Below, in pieces: positions 55,384 to 64,000 of a DNA stretch of 64,000 bases. The notes under the pieces are model-generated. The model did not search any database and had not been told where the DNA came from. It worked only from the letters and a program-made list of their open reading frames with translations. The first letter of the stretch is position 1; every line of letters begins with the position of its first letter. The position numbers and the translations under genes were made by a program. The stretch comes from Endozoicomonas sp965261315 (lineage in GTDB: Bacteria > Pseudomonadota > Gammaproteobacteria > Pseudomonadales > Endozoicomonadaceae), in the NCBI GenBank assembly GCA_965261315.1, contig CBDHDM010000034.1:62001-126000 (forward strand), read 5' to 3'.

Positions 55384-55405
55384 TCGGCAGCCCAAGGGCT
55401 GCCGA
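55384..55405. terminator. Hairpin between convergent GH36 and folD genes
   Basis: Perfect stem TCGGCAGCCC / GGGCTGCCGA with a 2-nt gap. There is no T-run on either strand, so it may act as a 3'-end barrier rather than a classical terminator. Confidence 0.5.
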
Positions 55406-55434
55406 ATAAGAAAACTTAACGCTCCGGCACTGGT

Positions 55435-56289
55435 TTAGTGGTGCAAATGGTCTGCAGCGTAAAGTGTATTTTCCAGTAATGTGGCTACCGTCATTGGGCC
55501 GACCCCACCCGGAACCGGAGTGATCCATGAAGCGCGGTCTCTGGCGGTTTCAAACTCAATATCACCAACCAGGCGGCCATCTTCCATTCGATTAATACCG
55601 ATATCAATAACAACAGCGCCTGGCTTGATCCATTCTCCCTTGATAAGGCCGGGTTTGCCTGCTCCCACGACGAGGATATCTGCCCGGGCCACTTCGGCTG
55701 CAAGGTTTTCAGTGAATCGATGAGTGGTTGTTGTGGTACAGCCAGCCAGTAACAGTTCCATTGTCATTGGGCGACCCACTATATTGGACGCGCCAACAAT
55801 CACTGCATTTTTTCCACGGATAGGTTCTCCCGTGCTTTCCAGAAGCGTCATAACGCCTTTTGGAGTGCATGGGCGGAGAAGAGGAATGCGCTGAACCAGT
55901 CTGCCAATGTTATAAGGGTGGAAACCGTCTACATCCTTGTCCGGGCGGATGCGCTCAATGACCAGCTCACTATTAATATGTTCGGGTAAGGGGAGCTGAA
56001 CCAAAATACCATCAATTTCCGGGTCAGCATTGAGGTCGTCGATTAGTTTAAGTAGATGCTGCTCGCTGGTGGTGGCTGGCAGGTCATGGGATATGGATTT
56101 GAAGCCAACCCGCTCGCAGTCCTTGCGCTTTTTCCCGACATAGACCTGCGATGCAGGGTCTTCACCAATCAAAATAACGGCCAGTCCGGGCACACGGAGG
56201 CCCTGTGAAATTCTTTTTTTCACCAGTTCGGCGATGGAGTCGGTCAGTTGCAGGGCAATGGCTTTGCCATCAATAATTCTTGCTGTCAT
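55435..56289 (-). CDS. folD: Bifunctional methylenetetrahydrofolate dehydrogenase / methenyl-THF cyclohydrolase
   Basis: 284 aa from the ATG at 56289 (MTARIIDGKAIALQ), the usual FolD length; an upstream ATG at 56370 would add 27 unrelated residues. Motifs are VILIGEDPASQVYVGKKRKD with the catalytic Lys, DGILVQLPLPEHI, the NADP-binding VIVGASNIVGRPM and the C-terminal PVPGGVGPMTVATLLENT. It interconverts one-carbon folates for purine, thymidylate and formyl-Met synthesis. Confidence 0.95.
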   Translation of the reverse strand: MTARIIDGKAIALQLTDSIAELVKKRISQGLRVPGLAVILIGEDPASQVYVGKKRKDCERVGFKSISHDLPATTSEQHLLKLIDDLNADPEIDGILVQLPLPEHINSELVIERIRPDKDVDGFHPYNIGRLVQRIPLLRPCTPKGVMTLLESTGEPIRGKNAVIVGASNIVGRPMTMELLLAGCTTTTTHRFTENLAAEVARADILVVGAGKPGLIKGEWIKPGAVVIDIGINRMEDGRLVGDIEFETARDRASWITPVPGGVGPMTVATLLENTLYAADHLHH

Positions 56290-56469
56290 ATGTCCTGAAG
56301 CCTGTTGCTGACTATATTGAGTGATGGGTGAAATAAGTGATGGCCGATAGTTTAACAGTGCTGAGTCCATGTTGACATAAGATTGCTGACTTGGTTTTAG
56401 ACTGGTTTTTTTTTATTGGTGGCAGTGTTGAATGCTTTTTTCTGAGCTTGCTTCAGGGCTGTCTCTTAG

Positions 56470-57131
56470 TCACATATCCACACCTCTCGTCATTCGGTAG
56501 GTGTGGAGGCGGTCTTGCAGTTTTGCCCAGCCTTTCCATACGACCAGCCATCCAGGTATGCCAGTGCGTTTTGAATCACACCAGCCACCCACTTTGGCAA
56601 TGGTATGGAGAAGCCAGGCCAGTGTATTCTCATTCCAGGTTTTGTCGTCTTTTTTCTGTCTTTTATAAGGTAGCATCAGGGCTTCTCTGATCTGCAGCAA
56701 TCTAACCGCTACAAACATCAGCATGACTGCCAGGCGTTGCAAATTGTCAGCGCAGAGCATCAAAAAGTAGTCGTTCATCGTCTATTAAAATCCGGTTTTG
56801 TGTTGCCCTGACAACAAACCTTCTGCCATGAGTCAACTGGAATCGGATGTACTCATAAACATCAGCTTCACGGTCACAGACACTGATAACCTTTGATATT
56901 TGCGCGCCCAGCCTGTGCTCAATATTTACTCCAGCGTTGCTGATCAATCAAGCCTATAGTTCGTTCACTATCTACATCCAGTAACATCACTGAGTGTGCC
57001 CAAATGCCTTTGGATATACTGATGAGGCGATAGGCTCCCTCAACCGCCGCAAGGTTGCCACTACAGGAGGTGGCCAGTGAAGATCCAGTATGAGCAGACA
57101 AGTCTCCTTCCACTTTCACCGTAAGCGCCAA
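56470..57131 (-). pseudogene. IS50/Tn5-like transposase, 3' portion
   Basis: Three frames carry Tn5-transposase-like blocks in order: GNLAAVEGAYRLI, then KGIWAHSVMLLDVDSERTIG and LIDQQRW; VISVCDREADVYEYIRFQLT with GRRFVVRATQNR; and LAWLLHTIAKVGGWCDSKRT with GIPGWLVVWKGWAKLQ. Frameshifts and missing stretches separate them; for example the region between AYRLI and GIWAHSV is deleted. Inactive. The 5' part lies beyond the IS66 copy 3. Confidence 0.85.
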
Positions 57132-57201
57132 AATAACCCACGTTCTACCCGGCTAAACGCTGATAAGGAATCATAAGGTCTCTGATTACACGGAGGCTCC
57201 G

Positions 57202-57534
57202 ATGGACAATCCAAAAACTACCCGGGAACAATGGCAGCAACGAGTCGAAGCCTGGCATGACTCCGGGTTGAGCCAAAATGCCTGGAGTCGACAGAACGGC
57301 GTTAAGCCATCACAACTTGGATACTGGAAAAAGAAGTTGCGGACTGGGAAAGCTCCTGCTTTATCATCAAAAACTGTTTCTGCCTTTGTGCCCGTTTCCC
57401 TGACGCAGAACCAGAGTCAAACTTGCGAAGAATCATCCCCTTTAACGGTATCATTGCCCAGTGGGCTCAGTGTTTCCGGGATTAATCATCAAAACCTCGC
57501 TCTGGCTGGTGAGTTGATTGGATTGCTGCGATGA
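57202..57534 (+). CDS. tnpA: IS66 accessory protein TnpA, copy 3
   Basis: 110 aa, same translation as copies 1 and 2. Confidence 0.92.
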   Translation: MDNPKTTREQWQQRVEAWHDSGLSQNAWSRQNGVKPSQLGYWKKKLRTGKAPALSSKTVSAFVPVSLTQNQSQTCEESSPLTVSLPSGLSVSGINHQNLALAGELIGLLR

Positions 57535-57899
57535 ATCAACCTGTAATGCGCCCGTCGTCCAGCTTGCCTGAGGTCTACCTTTATCGGGATCCCATCGATT
57601 TTCGAAAGTCCTTCAAGGGGCTGGCGGTACTGATCGAGCAGGAACTTGGGCATAACCCTTTTGATGGTCACCTCTATGCCTTCACCAACCGTCATCGCAA
57701 TAAAATCAAGTGCTTGTTCTGGGAAGATAATGGTTTTGTGCTTTATTACAAGAGCTTGGCAGAGGATAAGTTCCACTGGCCAAAGCCCGATGACGAACTG
57801 TTAGCCTTAACAGGCCAACAGCTCAATTGGCTGCTTGATGGCTATAATCTCAGTGCGATGAAACCCCATAAAAAAAGACATTACGAAAGCTGTTTTTAG
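57531..57899 (+). CDS. tnpB: IS66 accessory protein TnpB, copy 3
   Basis: 122 aa, same translation as the other copies; overlaps tnpA by ATGA. Confidence 0.94.
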   Translation: MNQPVMRPSSSLPEVYLYRDPIDFRKSFKGLAVLIEQELGHNPFDGHLYAFTNRHRNKIKCLFWEDNGFVLYYKSLAEDKFHWPKPDDELLALTGQQLNWLLDGYNLSAMKPHKKRHYESCF

Positions 57900-57935
57900 T
57901 CTTAAAACTCAGCCGCTTATGGTAAAATATCGGCT

Positions 57936-59618
57936 ATGAAATCACCCATTGACACCCTCATTTATCAGCCAAAATCCGCCCTGAGTTTACTGGCAGGAAG
58001 CGCTGAAACAGCTTTGGATCTGGAGGCCTTACTTGAGGCCATCCAGGCCATGGACGGTGTCATTCTCGAAAAAGACAATGTCATTCTTGAGAAAGACGAC
58101 ATTATCCAGAAAAAGTCTTTTGTCATCGAAGAGCAGAAAAAACGCATCGCTATTCTGGAAGAATACCTGCGTTTGGAACGTGCCCGCCTTTACGGTCGAA
58201 GCTCTGAAAAGTTCAGTGGTCAGGGTGAAATCTTCAATGAAGCAGAATTAACGGACTGTGCCGTTGATCCGGATGAAGATGCTCAGGAAGAAACAGAGGA
58301 AAGTCCAAAGCCCCCAAAGAAACGCAAGGGGCGTCAACCTCTGTCGCCGTCACTGCCGAGAGTCCAGGAACGTATTGAACTGACCGAAGAAGAAAAGCAG
58401 GGTGCCATTGAGACCTTCTTCACCAAAGTCCGGGAAGAACTGGATATTATTCCTGCCAGGGTTCAGGTCAAGGAGATTATGCAGGAAAAAGCCGTATTCA
58501 TTGTGAAGGATGAACAGGGCGGAGAATCTCACGAAAAACGCGTCATTAAAGCCGCTGAACTCCCAAAGCACCCCATTCCAAAATCGGCGGTCACCGTCAA
58601 CATGCTGGCCTGGATCATCGGTGCCAAATATTGCGATGCCCTGCCACTGTATCGGCAGGAAAAGATACTGGCTCGTTATGGTGGCTCCATCACCCGGACG
58701 ACGATGGCCAACTGGATGATCCGGTTATCCCTGCAGCTGCAGCCACTGATCAACCTGATGGAAGACCATCAGCGCACAGGGCATATCATGAATGCCGATG
58801 AGACCCGGGTTCAGGTGCTCAAGGAACTCAGTAAATCACTCCACTCTGATAAATATATGTGGGTGACACGGGGTGGTCCACCGGGGCAACCGGCGGTGCT
58901 GTTCCATTACGATCCTTCCAGAGGCAAGGAGGTTCCCCTGCGCCTGTTCGAAGGGTTTAGCGGTTACCTGCAAACTGACGGTTATGCCAGTTACAGCGCC
59001 GTGTGCAAAAAAGAAGGCATTATCCAGGTTGGCTGCTTTGATCATGTACGCCGTAAATTCACCGATGCCAAAAAAGGCGAAGCCAAACCGGGCAAGAAGG
59101 TGAAGAACAGCAAGGTCAGCAAAGCCGATGTTGCGTTGGGTAAAATCCGCAAGCTGTATGCCATTGAAGAGGCCATCAAAGGCCTGACTGCTCCGGAAAA
59201 GAAGACTCGGCGACAACAGGAGAGCAAGCCCCTGCTGGATGACCTGCACCAGTGGTTACAGAAAAACATCACCCGGCTGGTACCTGACAGCCTGACCCAT
59301 AAAGCAATGAGCTATGCCCTGAACCAATGGCCGAAACTGGTCGTGTACTGTGAAGATGGGGATATCAATATCAGTAATGCAGCGGCGGAAAATGCTATCC
59401 GCCCCTTCACTCTTGGTCGCAAGAACTGGCTCTTTGCAGACACACCCAAGGGTGCCAAAGCCAGTGCCATCTATTACAGCCTGATTGAAAGCGCAAAAGG
59501 CAATGGGCTGGAGCCTTTCCAATACCTGAGCCACATTTTAAAAGAACTGCCTTACGCTGACACGATTGAGAAACTGGAACAGCTTCTGCCCTGGGCAGTG
59601 AAGGCGGCTCAAGAATAA
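57936..59618 (+). CDS. tnpC: IS66 transposase TnpC, copy 3
   Basis: 560 aa, same translation as copy 1, with the Ala-type NAAAENAIRPF block. Confidence 0.95.
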   Translation: MKSPIDTLIYQPKSALSLLAGSAETALDLEALLEAIQAMDGVILEKDNVILEKDDIIQKKSFVIEEQKKRIAILEEYLRLERARLYGRSSEKFSGQGEIFNEAELTDCAVDPDEDAQEETEESPKPPKKRKGRQPLSPSLPRVQERIELTEEEKQGAIETFFTKVREELDIIPARVQVKEIMQEKAVFIVKDEQGGESHEKRVIKAAELPKHPIPKSAVTVNMLAWIIGAKYCDALPLYRQEKILARYGGSITRTTMANWMIRLSLQLQPLINLMEDHQRTGHIMNADETRVQVLKELSKSLHSDKYMWVTRGGPPGQPAVLFHYDPSRGKEVPLRLFEGFSGYLQTDGYASYSAVCKKEGIIQVGCFDHVRRKFTDAKKGEAKPGKKVKNSKVSKADVALGKIRKLYAIEEAIKGLTAPEKKTRRQQESKPLLDDLHQWLQKNITRLVPDSLTHKAMSYALNQWPKLVVYCEDGDINISNAAAENAIRPFTLGRKNWLFADTPKGAKASAIYYSLIESAKGNGLEPFQYLSHILKELPYADTIEKLEQLLPWAVKAAQE

Positions 59619-59665
59619 GCAGATCTGTTGGGATTGGCTATAACGCTGGTTATATTGGCGCTTAC

Positions 59666-59789
59666 CTTTCACCAGCCGTTTGGTTCGGCGCTTATCTCCC
59701 AAATTGGCACATCCAAAAATCTGTTCAGACCAATGTTGAGGAGGTAAAGGAATCATGATCTTGGTTTGTCTCGGAAAAGGATAAACCAA
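59666..59789 (-). pseudogene. IS50/Tn5-like transposase, 5' portion
   Basis: The first ~40 codons (QHWSEQIFGCANLGDKRRTK, then RLVK) match the Tn5 transposase N-terminus. It is cut by IS66 copy 3; past that junction the frame reads IS sequence and stops at 59538. Confidence 0.85.
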
Positions 59790-59824
59790 GATTAGGATTT
59801 GTGACTAAGAGACAGGCTTCAGGG

Positions 59825-60129
59825 GGGGGGTTGTAGAAGTGGGTTGGGAGGTGTCACGCCACTACCTGTGTTGTTGGTAAATTTTTAGGTGTGTGATCAT
59901 TATTGATGCTTTTTTGATGCTATTTGTATTGGAGGGCCACGGTGGAAATCCCTTTGTTGGGTTGATATGCTGATTATGTGGAGGCAGTACTCTGTTTTTC
60001 TCTGTACTGCATGTGGAGTAAAAAATGCATGTAGTAATTGACGGGAACTAAGCTTGTGAGTAGTATCCACTGCCGTTGTCCAGCGGAACTTTTTTAAAGG
60101 TTTCTTGAGAAAGGGTTGCTGGTAATAAT
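59825..60129. other. Intergenic region upstream of the tRNA genes
   Basis: About 300 bp with a run of nine G at 59822-59830. TTGACG at 60038-60043 could be a -35 box for the tRNAs, but no good -10 is seen. It contains the first copy of the 26-bp repeat (60081-60106). Confidence 0.4.
60081..60106. repeat. 26-bp sequence duplicated inside the tRNA-Arg gene
   Basis: Identical to 60275-60300, which lies in the tRNA-Arg gene. Both begin AGCGGAACTT and end GGTTTCTTG. Confidence 0.9.
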
Positions 60130-60206
60130 CGGGGTATAGCGCAGTCTGGTAGCGCGCCTGCTTTGGGAGCAGGATGTCGGGAGTTCGAATCTCTCTACCC
60201 CGACCA
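60130..60206 (+). tRNA. tRNA-Pro (anticodon TGG)
   Basis: 77 nt with an encoded CCA. Acceptor CGGGGTA pairs with TACCCCG, the anticodon stem CCTGC / GCAGG encloses TTTGGGA, and the T-loop is GGTTCGAAT-like (AGTTCGAAT). All arms fold normally. Confidence 0.95.
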
Positions 60207-60236
60207 GTTTGAAATATAGATTTTTTAGTGGATTGA

Positions 60237-60335
60237 GCGCCCGTAGCTCAGTTGGATAGAGCATCCGCCTTCTAAGCGGAACTTTTTTAAAGGTTTCTTG
60301 GATGGTCGCAGGTTCGAATCCTGCCGGGTGCGCCA
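60237..60335 (+). tRNA. tRNA-Arg (anticodon TCT) with a 22-nt insertion after the anticodon stem
   Basis: Acceptor GCGCCCG / CGGGTGC, D arm AGCTCAGTTGGATAGAGC, anticodon stem TCCGC / GCGGA around CTTCTAA, T arm GCAGGTTCGAATCCTGC and encoded CCA are all present. Between GCGGA (ending 60280) and the variable region TGGTC, 22 extra nt occupy 60281-60302. The gene is 99 nt instead of 77. The inserted bases match the copy at 60081. It reads AGA/AGG if functional. It may be inactive, or the insert may form a small extra arm (CTTT / AAAG). Confidence 0.85.
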
Positions 60336-60340
60336 TCACA

Positions 60341-60388
60341 AACCCCTGAAACTCAGAGAAATCAACGGTTTCAGGGGTTTTTCTTTTT
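60341..60388 (+). terminator. Terminator of the tRNA transcript
   Basis: Stem AACCCCTGAAAC / GTTTCAGGGGTT with a 15-nt loop, followed by TTTCTTTTT, 6 bp after tRNA-Arg. Confidence 0.85.
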
Positions 60389-60517
60389 CAGTGTCACAAG
60401 CCATTCTAAAGCCGGAAATGTCACAAAAGTGTCACCGGCAGCCTTCCTCTCCAGCGTTGGTATCAGTCACAAAAATGAACAGAAAATGTTCAAAAAGCCC
60501 GAAAGTGTGGTGTGGTC

Positions 60518-61892
60518 GTAAGTTCTCAAAAAGTGCTGAAAGCAGGATAATTTCGGTCAGTTGTCTATCCTCTCAGCATGGACTTTCCAAAACTCCAGCA
60601 GTTACAATCTGAAGATTTACTGAGATTCATCACTCAGCAGCAAGAGCAGATCATTCAGCTCAAAGAGCAGATAGAAGCGCTTGAAGCCGGGATTCGTCGT
60701 CTAAAAAAACTGCCAGCAAAGCCTGACATCAAACCGAACACCAAGCCTCCCGATGACGACACCGGCAGCTCTGATGGAGATCCATCCGCTCCTGAGGGTA
60801 ACGATAGGGCCAGTCCAGACACCTCGTCAAAGCAGAAGGTTAAAAAGCCCAACGAGAACACCAGGAAACAGCGTAAACAGCCCCGAAAGCCATCGGCAGA
60901 TAAATCCATACCCATTGCTGCAGGCCTATGTTCTGCACCAGTATCACGGTTGCTCCGTTACCCAGCCAGAACTGCTGGACTGGCTATGGGACATTGGGAT
61001 CTCTATTTCCAGTGGGCAACTCAGCCAGCTTCTTACGAAAGGACATGAGCAATTCCATGCTGAGAAAGATGAGCTGTTGGCCACAGGCATTCGCTGTTCA
61101 AGCTATATCCAGACAGACGACACGGGCACAAGGCATAAGGGGAAGAATGGTTACTGCACCATCATCAATAACGAGTCCTTTGCCTGGTTCGAGAGCACAG
61201 ACAGCAAAAGCCGGGAAAACTTCGTAAGCCTACTGCACCGCCCATGGTCAACTTACTCGTTCACCGACGATGCCCTGATGTATCTGGAAAAACTGGATTA
61301 CCCAAAAAAGTGGCTCCGCATTCTTAAACCATACAGAGGAGTTACCTTCCTGAGTCATGAAGCCCGGGAAGGCTGTATGAAAGACCTTGGGCTAACTGGT
61401 AAACGACGACAGCAGGCCAGTGAAGCCATGTTTATGGCAGCCTGATACAGCATGGAGCAGGTCATCTTACCACCTTCAGTGATGGGGCAAGGCAATTCGA
61501 CGTTTTCAAACACAGCCAGTGCTGATCCAAACCCAGACGTGCAGCGAGCTTCTTCAGGATGCTCTGTCAGGGTTGGCTGTAATCAAGGAAGAGCTATTGC
61601 TGGTTCTGGAAGACCCGAGCTTACCGCTGCACAACAACCTGAGCGAGAGTCAGATACGAGAATATGTCAAACGACGAAAGATCAGTAGCGGGACGCGAAG
61701 CGATTTAGGGCGGCAATGTCGCGACACTTTTGCCAGCCTGAAAAAAACGTGTCGCCTGTATGGTCTCTCTTTTTGGGATTATCTGAAAAGCAGACTAATG
61801 GGCGATGGGTTATTTCCGGGATTGAGTGACCTGATTGAGGAGGCTTCACGTCATCTTCCGTGTGGTGCTGCCAGCAGTTTTTGAGAACTTAC
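60518..61892 (+). mobile_element. IS66-like element, decayed
   Basis: 1375 bp with inverted GTAAGTTCTCAAAAA ends at 60518 and 61892. The flanks differ (GTGTGGTC and AAGAAGTT), so there is no target duplication. It is inserted in another transposase gene, whose remaining part starts at 61893. Confidence 0.82.
60578..61884 (+). pseudogene. IS66-like transposase with at least two frameshifts
   Basis: Frame 1 from 60578 gives MDFPKLQQLQSEDLLRFITQ and a coiled coil. A shifted frame continues QYHGCSVTQPELLDWLWDIG, QTDDTGTRHKGKNGYC (catalytic Asp region) and FLSHEAREGCMKDLG to 61445. A third gives EELLLVLEDPSLPLHNNLSE, SQIREYVKRRKISSGTRSDL and GRQCRDTFASLKKTC to 61884. It is closely related to the 43862-45054 relic. 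Inactive. Confidence 0.85.
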
Positions 61893-62246
61893 AAGAAGTT
61901 GAGCGTTGACATTGTCGCCAATGAGTGTGCTGATATGTGCATACCGTTTATGACCTGAAAGAATTGATAGCATCAATGAGCCAAGAACATTGAGCTTTCC
62001 GGACGAGTTATTGCTCTTGTAGATAAGCGGGCAGTCTTTGACCCAGGGCTCAAAACGGTATCCGGTCTTTAAAAACTGAATAAAAAAAGCCAATTGTCCC
62101 ATTGCCGTGACAGATGCGCCGGGTTCCCACTCGACATGTACTTTTCCTTCGAAAGTATCCACTTCGAGTTTGATGGATAATGGGTCTTTTTCGAAATCGG
62201 ACAACTCACCGTTTGGGGGGTAAAACCATCTTGTAGGCCTCAGCAT
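61893..62246 (-). pseudogene. N-terminal part of an unrelated transposase, cut by the IS66-like element
   Basis: From 62246 the frame gives LRPTRWFYPPNGELSDFEKD, VEWEPGASVTAMGQLAFFIQ and GSLMLSILSGHKRYAHISTL up to NAQLL at the IS end. This is the N-terminal region of a DDE transposase of an IS family I cannot name with certainty. The remaining codons (to 61851) are IS-derived. Confidence 0.7.
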
Positions 62247-62255
62247 GACTGAGGT

Positions 62256-62730
62256 TTACAGTTTAGCTGGAGATTTGACAGCTGAATTTAGGTTGATGGG
62301 GACACCATTGACGAACCGGAACCAGTGTCGATTGCCGTCTTCGTCGGTATACCCATGACGAACTACTTTATCCACTGCGTCATAAAGTGATACGTGACTG
62401 GCGTCCTTCGCAACCATGATGAAGCTGTAGTTGTAGGATTTAACCAGCTTGTTGAATTATGGGTTCCGGCATAAAAGGAAGTACTTCCTTCTTACCCGGT
62501 TTCACCAGACAGCAAGCCAGCAGCTGATGGTAGTACTGGGGATTATTGCTATCCGGCTTTTTCACACAGCAGTCAGGACAATGTACGGTTCCAGAAGCAA
62601 AATGCCCTGTTCCATCAATAGGGGCGAGATAGCCTTCCTCAAAATACTCAAATAGAGAGATTTTCTCATGGTTGTTTTTTGGTCGAAAATCCGGAATCTT
62701 TGCAGCCTCTTTTGAGACCAGAGTGATCAA
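62256..62730 (-). pseudogene. Transposase fragment, frameshifted
   Basis: The first frame (62730-62440) reads FASGTVHCPDCCVKKPDSNN and YYHQLLACCLVKPGKKEVLP. After a frameshift, YNYSFIMVAKDASHVSLYDA and VRHGYTDEDGNRHWFRFVNG continue to a stop at 62256. The style fits the catalytic centre of a DDE transposase, possibly from the same element as the 61893 fragment with the middle deleted. Inactive. Confidence 0.65.
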
Positions 62731-63166
62731 TTTTTCCGCAAGCGCTTTTTTATTTGAAGGAGGTACAGTAATACGACAAAAATTGTATATATGCTGAATA
62801 ACTTACTAAAAGTCTGCGATTACAGGAATAGCTACTTCCCCTCTAACCCTTGGTATTATCGATGGTAATCAACTTATCGGGAATTGCTGTCATTTCGCCG
62901 TGTTCTGACGCTCATCCTGCCATGTTTACTACGGTAGTTAGAAAACACGATGAGTATAAGGTGCTGAGTATTTTCCTTATCAATAGCACCCAGAACGATT
63001 ACCTTTCAATATAAAGAGAATTGCCTCTGGGATGACGCCATCAGTGTGACTCAAAAAAACTACAGCTAAAAAAGTCAAAGAACATCGAGCTCCCAAAGCT
63101 ATCCAGCTAATGACAAGTAACTATTAAGCAATCCCTTGTTACATGGGCAGAACGGGTTTCGATCTG
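62731..63166. other. Gene-free stretch
   Basis: About 435 bp, AT-rich, with no convincing frame, tRNA or repeat. It may hold the eroded end of the preceding transposase. Confidence 0.4.
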
Positions 63167-63364
63167 TTATGCCTGATTAACGGCTGTGAACCATTTTGCA
63201 TCCAGTGCTTTTAACATTTTACCTTTGTCGTCTTTTGTATCAACCAGCCACCCGGATGGACAGTCAATGGATCGATAACAGCGAATTACCGTACGAGGGC
63301 GATTTTTCTGGACCGGATAGAAGTGGGTGGTGACCCGATCTCCAGATTCAAATGGTTTTTTCAT
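63167..63364 (-). CDS. Small hypothetical protein
   Basis: 65 aa (MKKPFESGDRVTTHFYPVQK ... RCYRSIDCPSGWLVDTKDDK). It is compact and looks like a small SH3-like beta barrel (SGDRVTTHFYP start), but no family is recognised. The ribosome binding site is weak. It stands alone. Confidence 0.5.
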   Translation of the reverse strand: MKKPFESGDRVTTHFYPVQKNRPRTVIRCYRSIDCPSGWLVDTKDDKGKMLKALDAKWFTAVNQA

Positions 63365-63527
63365 GGCTGACTACTGACATTTACCTGAATTCGTAATCGA
63401 CTTCACATTTTAATGTATTGCCTGAATCTAACACTTCTGAGAATGTAATAGTTATCAATGAAACCGGTTACAGAAATCGGTTCCATAAAGAGTGGAACAT
63501 TCTATAACATTTTCAGGGAAATTCTTC

Positions 63528-63909
63528 ATGTTTAGACTATCCAGTTTGTTTGCGCTGAGCAGTTTGGCCATGGTGACATCGATTCCGGCATTGGCCTACG
63601 ATTGCTCACACCTCAGTTCATGGGAGTCGACTGCCGTCTATAACAGCGGTGATCGTGTTCAGCATAATAGCAAAGCCTATCAGGCTTACTGGTGGACAAA
63701 AGGAAGTAATCCCGAACAGTTTTCATCGGCTTATCAGGAATGGACTTTACTGGGTAGTTGTAACGGTACTGAACCGCCTCCAGTAGAGAACCAATCACCC
63801 CCAGGTCAGTCTTACTTCTCCGCTAGATGGTGCTGCCTACATTGATGGGGCCTCCGTATTACTGCGAGCAGATGCTTCAGATGAAGATGACACCATCGGG
63901 TGGAATTAA
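63528..63909 (+). pseudogene. Secreted chitin-binding protein or chitinase fragment, frameshifted
   Basis: The ATG at 63528 has AGGGA 8 nt upstream. A signal peptide (FRLSSLFALSSLAMVTSIPA) precedes a CBM5/12 chitin-binding module (YNSGDRVQHNSKAYQAYWWT; YQEWTLLGSC). After PPPVENQSPP one extra G near 63805-63806 shifts the frame, which ends at 63845. In the corrected frame VSLTSPLDGAAYIDGASVLL and RADASDEDDTIG follow, the start of an Ig-like/PKD linker domain common in chitinases, until a stop at 63907. No catalytic domain is seen before sequence similarity fades. It was probably once a GH18-type or AA10-type enzyme. Confidence 0.75.
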
Positions 63910-64000
63910 AAGTGTTCCATCCACCCATTACTCTGCTTTTTTCCAGTAGTTATCCCAATCCCCGCTAGAACGCAATGTTCTTAAGCAAAGCATTGCTCCT

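Larger units (their letters stand above)
57121..59665 (+). mobile_element. IS66-family insertion sequence, copy 3 (8-bp target duplication)
   Basis: 2545 bp, opposite orientation to copies 1 and 2. CTTTCACC flanks it at 57113-57120 and 59666-59673. It is inserted in the IS50-like transposase just after codons for RRTKRLVK. Confidence 0.97.
56459..59815. mobile_element. Decayed IS50/Tn5-group element (IS4 superfamily) with nested IS66
   Basis: Inverted ends CTGTCTCTTAGTCACA at 56459 and, complemented, ending at 59815. These resemble Tn5/IS50-type ends. A perfect 9-bp target duplication GCTTCAGGG flanks it (56450-56458 and 59816-59824), the size used by IS50. Without the IS66 copy 3 and its target duplication it is only about 804 bp, so it is internally deleted. 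Confidence 0.9.

Noticed and set aside
60094..60339. 81-codon minus-strand frame giving HPAGFEPATIQ and GVERFELPTSC
   Set aside because: This is the well-known false protein read antisense to tRNA genes. It covers tRNA-Pro and tRNA-Arg exactly.

Overview
The window looks like chromosome from a marine gammaproteobacterium of the Oceanospirillales/Pseudomonas side, most plausibly an Endozoicomonas-like animal symbiont. This is an inference. It rests on the cvpA-purF-metZ order known from pseudomonads, a pseudomonad-type second Lon (AsrA-like), a SopB/IpgD-type inositol phosphatase effector, a chitin-binding protein remnant, a very high insertion-sequence load and many decaying genes.

Region 1 (1-15008) is a defence island. 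A WYL-domain regulator runs off the left edge and diverges from a type I restriction-modification operon. The order is hsdM, hsdS, an AAA ATPase of the SMC/RecF-like class, a DUF4276 TOPRIM-like protein, then hsdR. The ATPase/TOPRIM pair sits between hsdS and hsdR and resembles two-gene abortive modules (RloA/RloB, PARIS-like). Three more genes follow: an unknown protein, an HNH protein with a ParB-like DGQHK domain, and another unknown. The island ends with a convergent MORC-like GHKL ATPase fused to a PD-(D/E)XK nuclease.

Region 2 (15562-25693) is a wrecked prophage. Overlapping tail-type genes on the minus strand are cut at their 5' end by an IS66 copy that lacks a target duplication. On the other side of that IS is a truncated serine recombinase. 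A 223-bp direct repeat with an IS4-type fragment between its copies sits inside the tail genes, and a HicB antitoxin relic carries an internal stop codon.

Region 3 (25811-56289) is mostly housekeeping: manC/algA-type GDP-mannose synthesis, cvpA, purF, xni, metZ, a thioesterase, acnB (frameshifted), ppnN, a YbaK-type deacylase, a Nudix hydrolase, riboflavin synthase, lon/asrA, a chalcone-isomerase-fold protein, a ComEA-like protein, rarD, a GH36 enzyme and folD. Between them are relics of a moxR/tgpA locus, a second clean IS66 copy inserted between acnB and its terminator, a gene split by an IS66-like element, and the SopB-like effector.

Region 4 (56450-64000) is a mobile-element graveyard around two tRNA genes. 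A third IS66 copy (8-bp duplication) lies inside a decayed IS50/Tn5-type element that still has its own 9-bp duplication. tRNA-Pro(UGG) is normal. tRNA-Arg(UCU) carries a 22-nt insertion that matches a sequence about 190 bp upstream. Broken transposases and a frameshifted chitin-binding gene close the window.

No CRISPR array, rRNA or replication origin was seen. Family assignments come from recognised motifs and remembered homologues; no searches were run.
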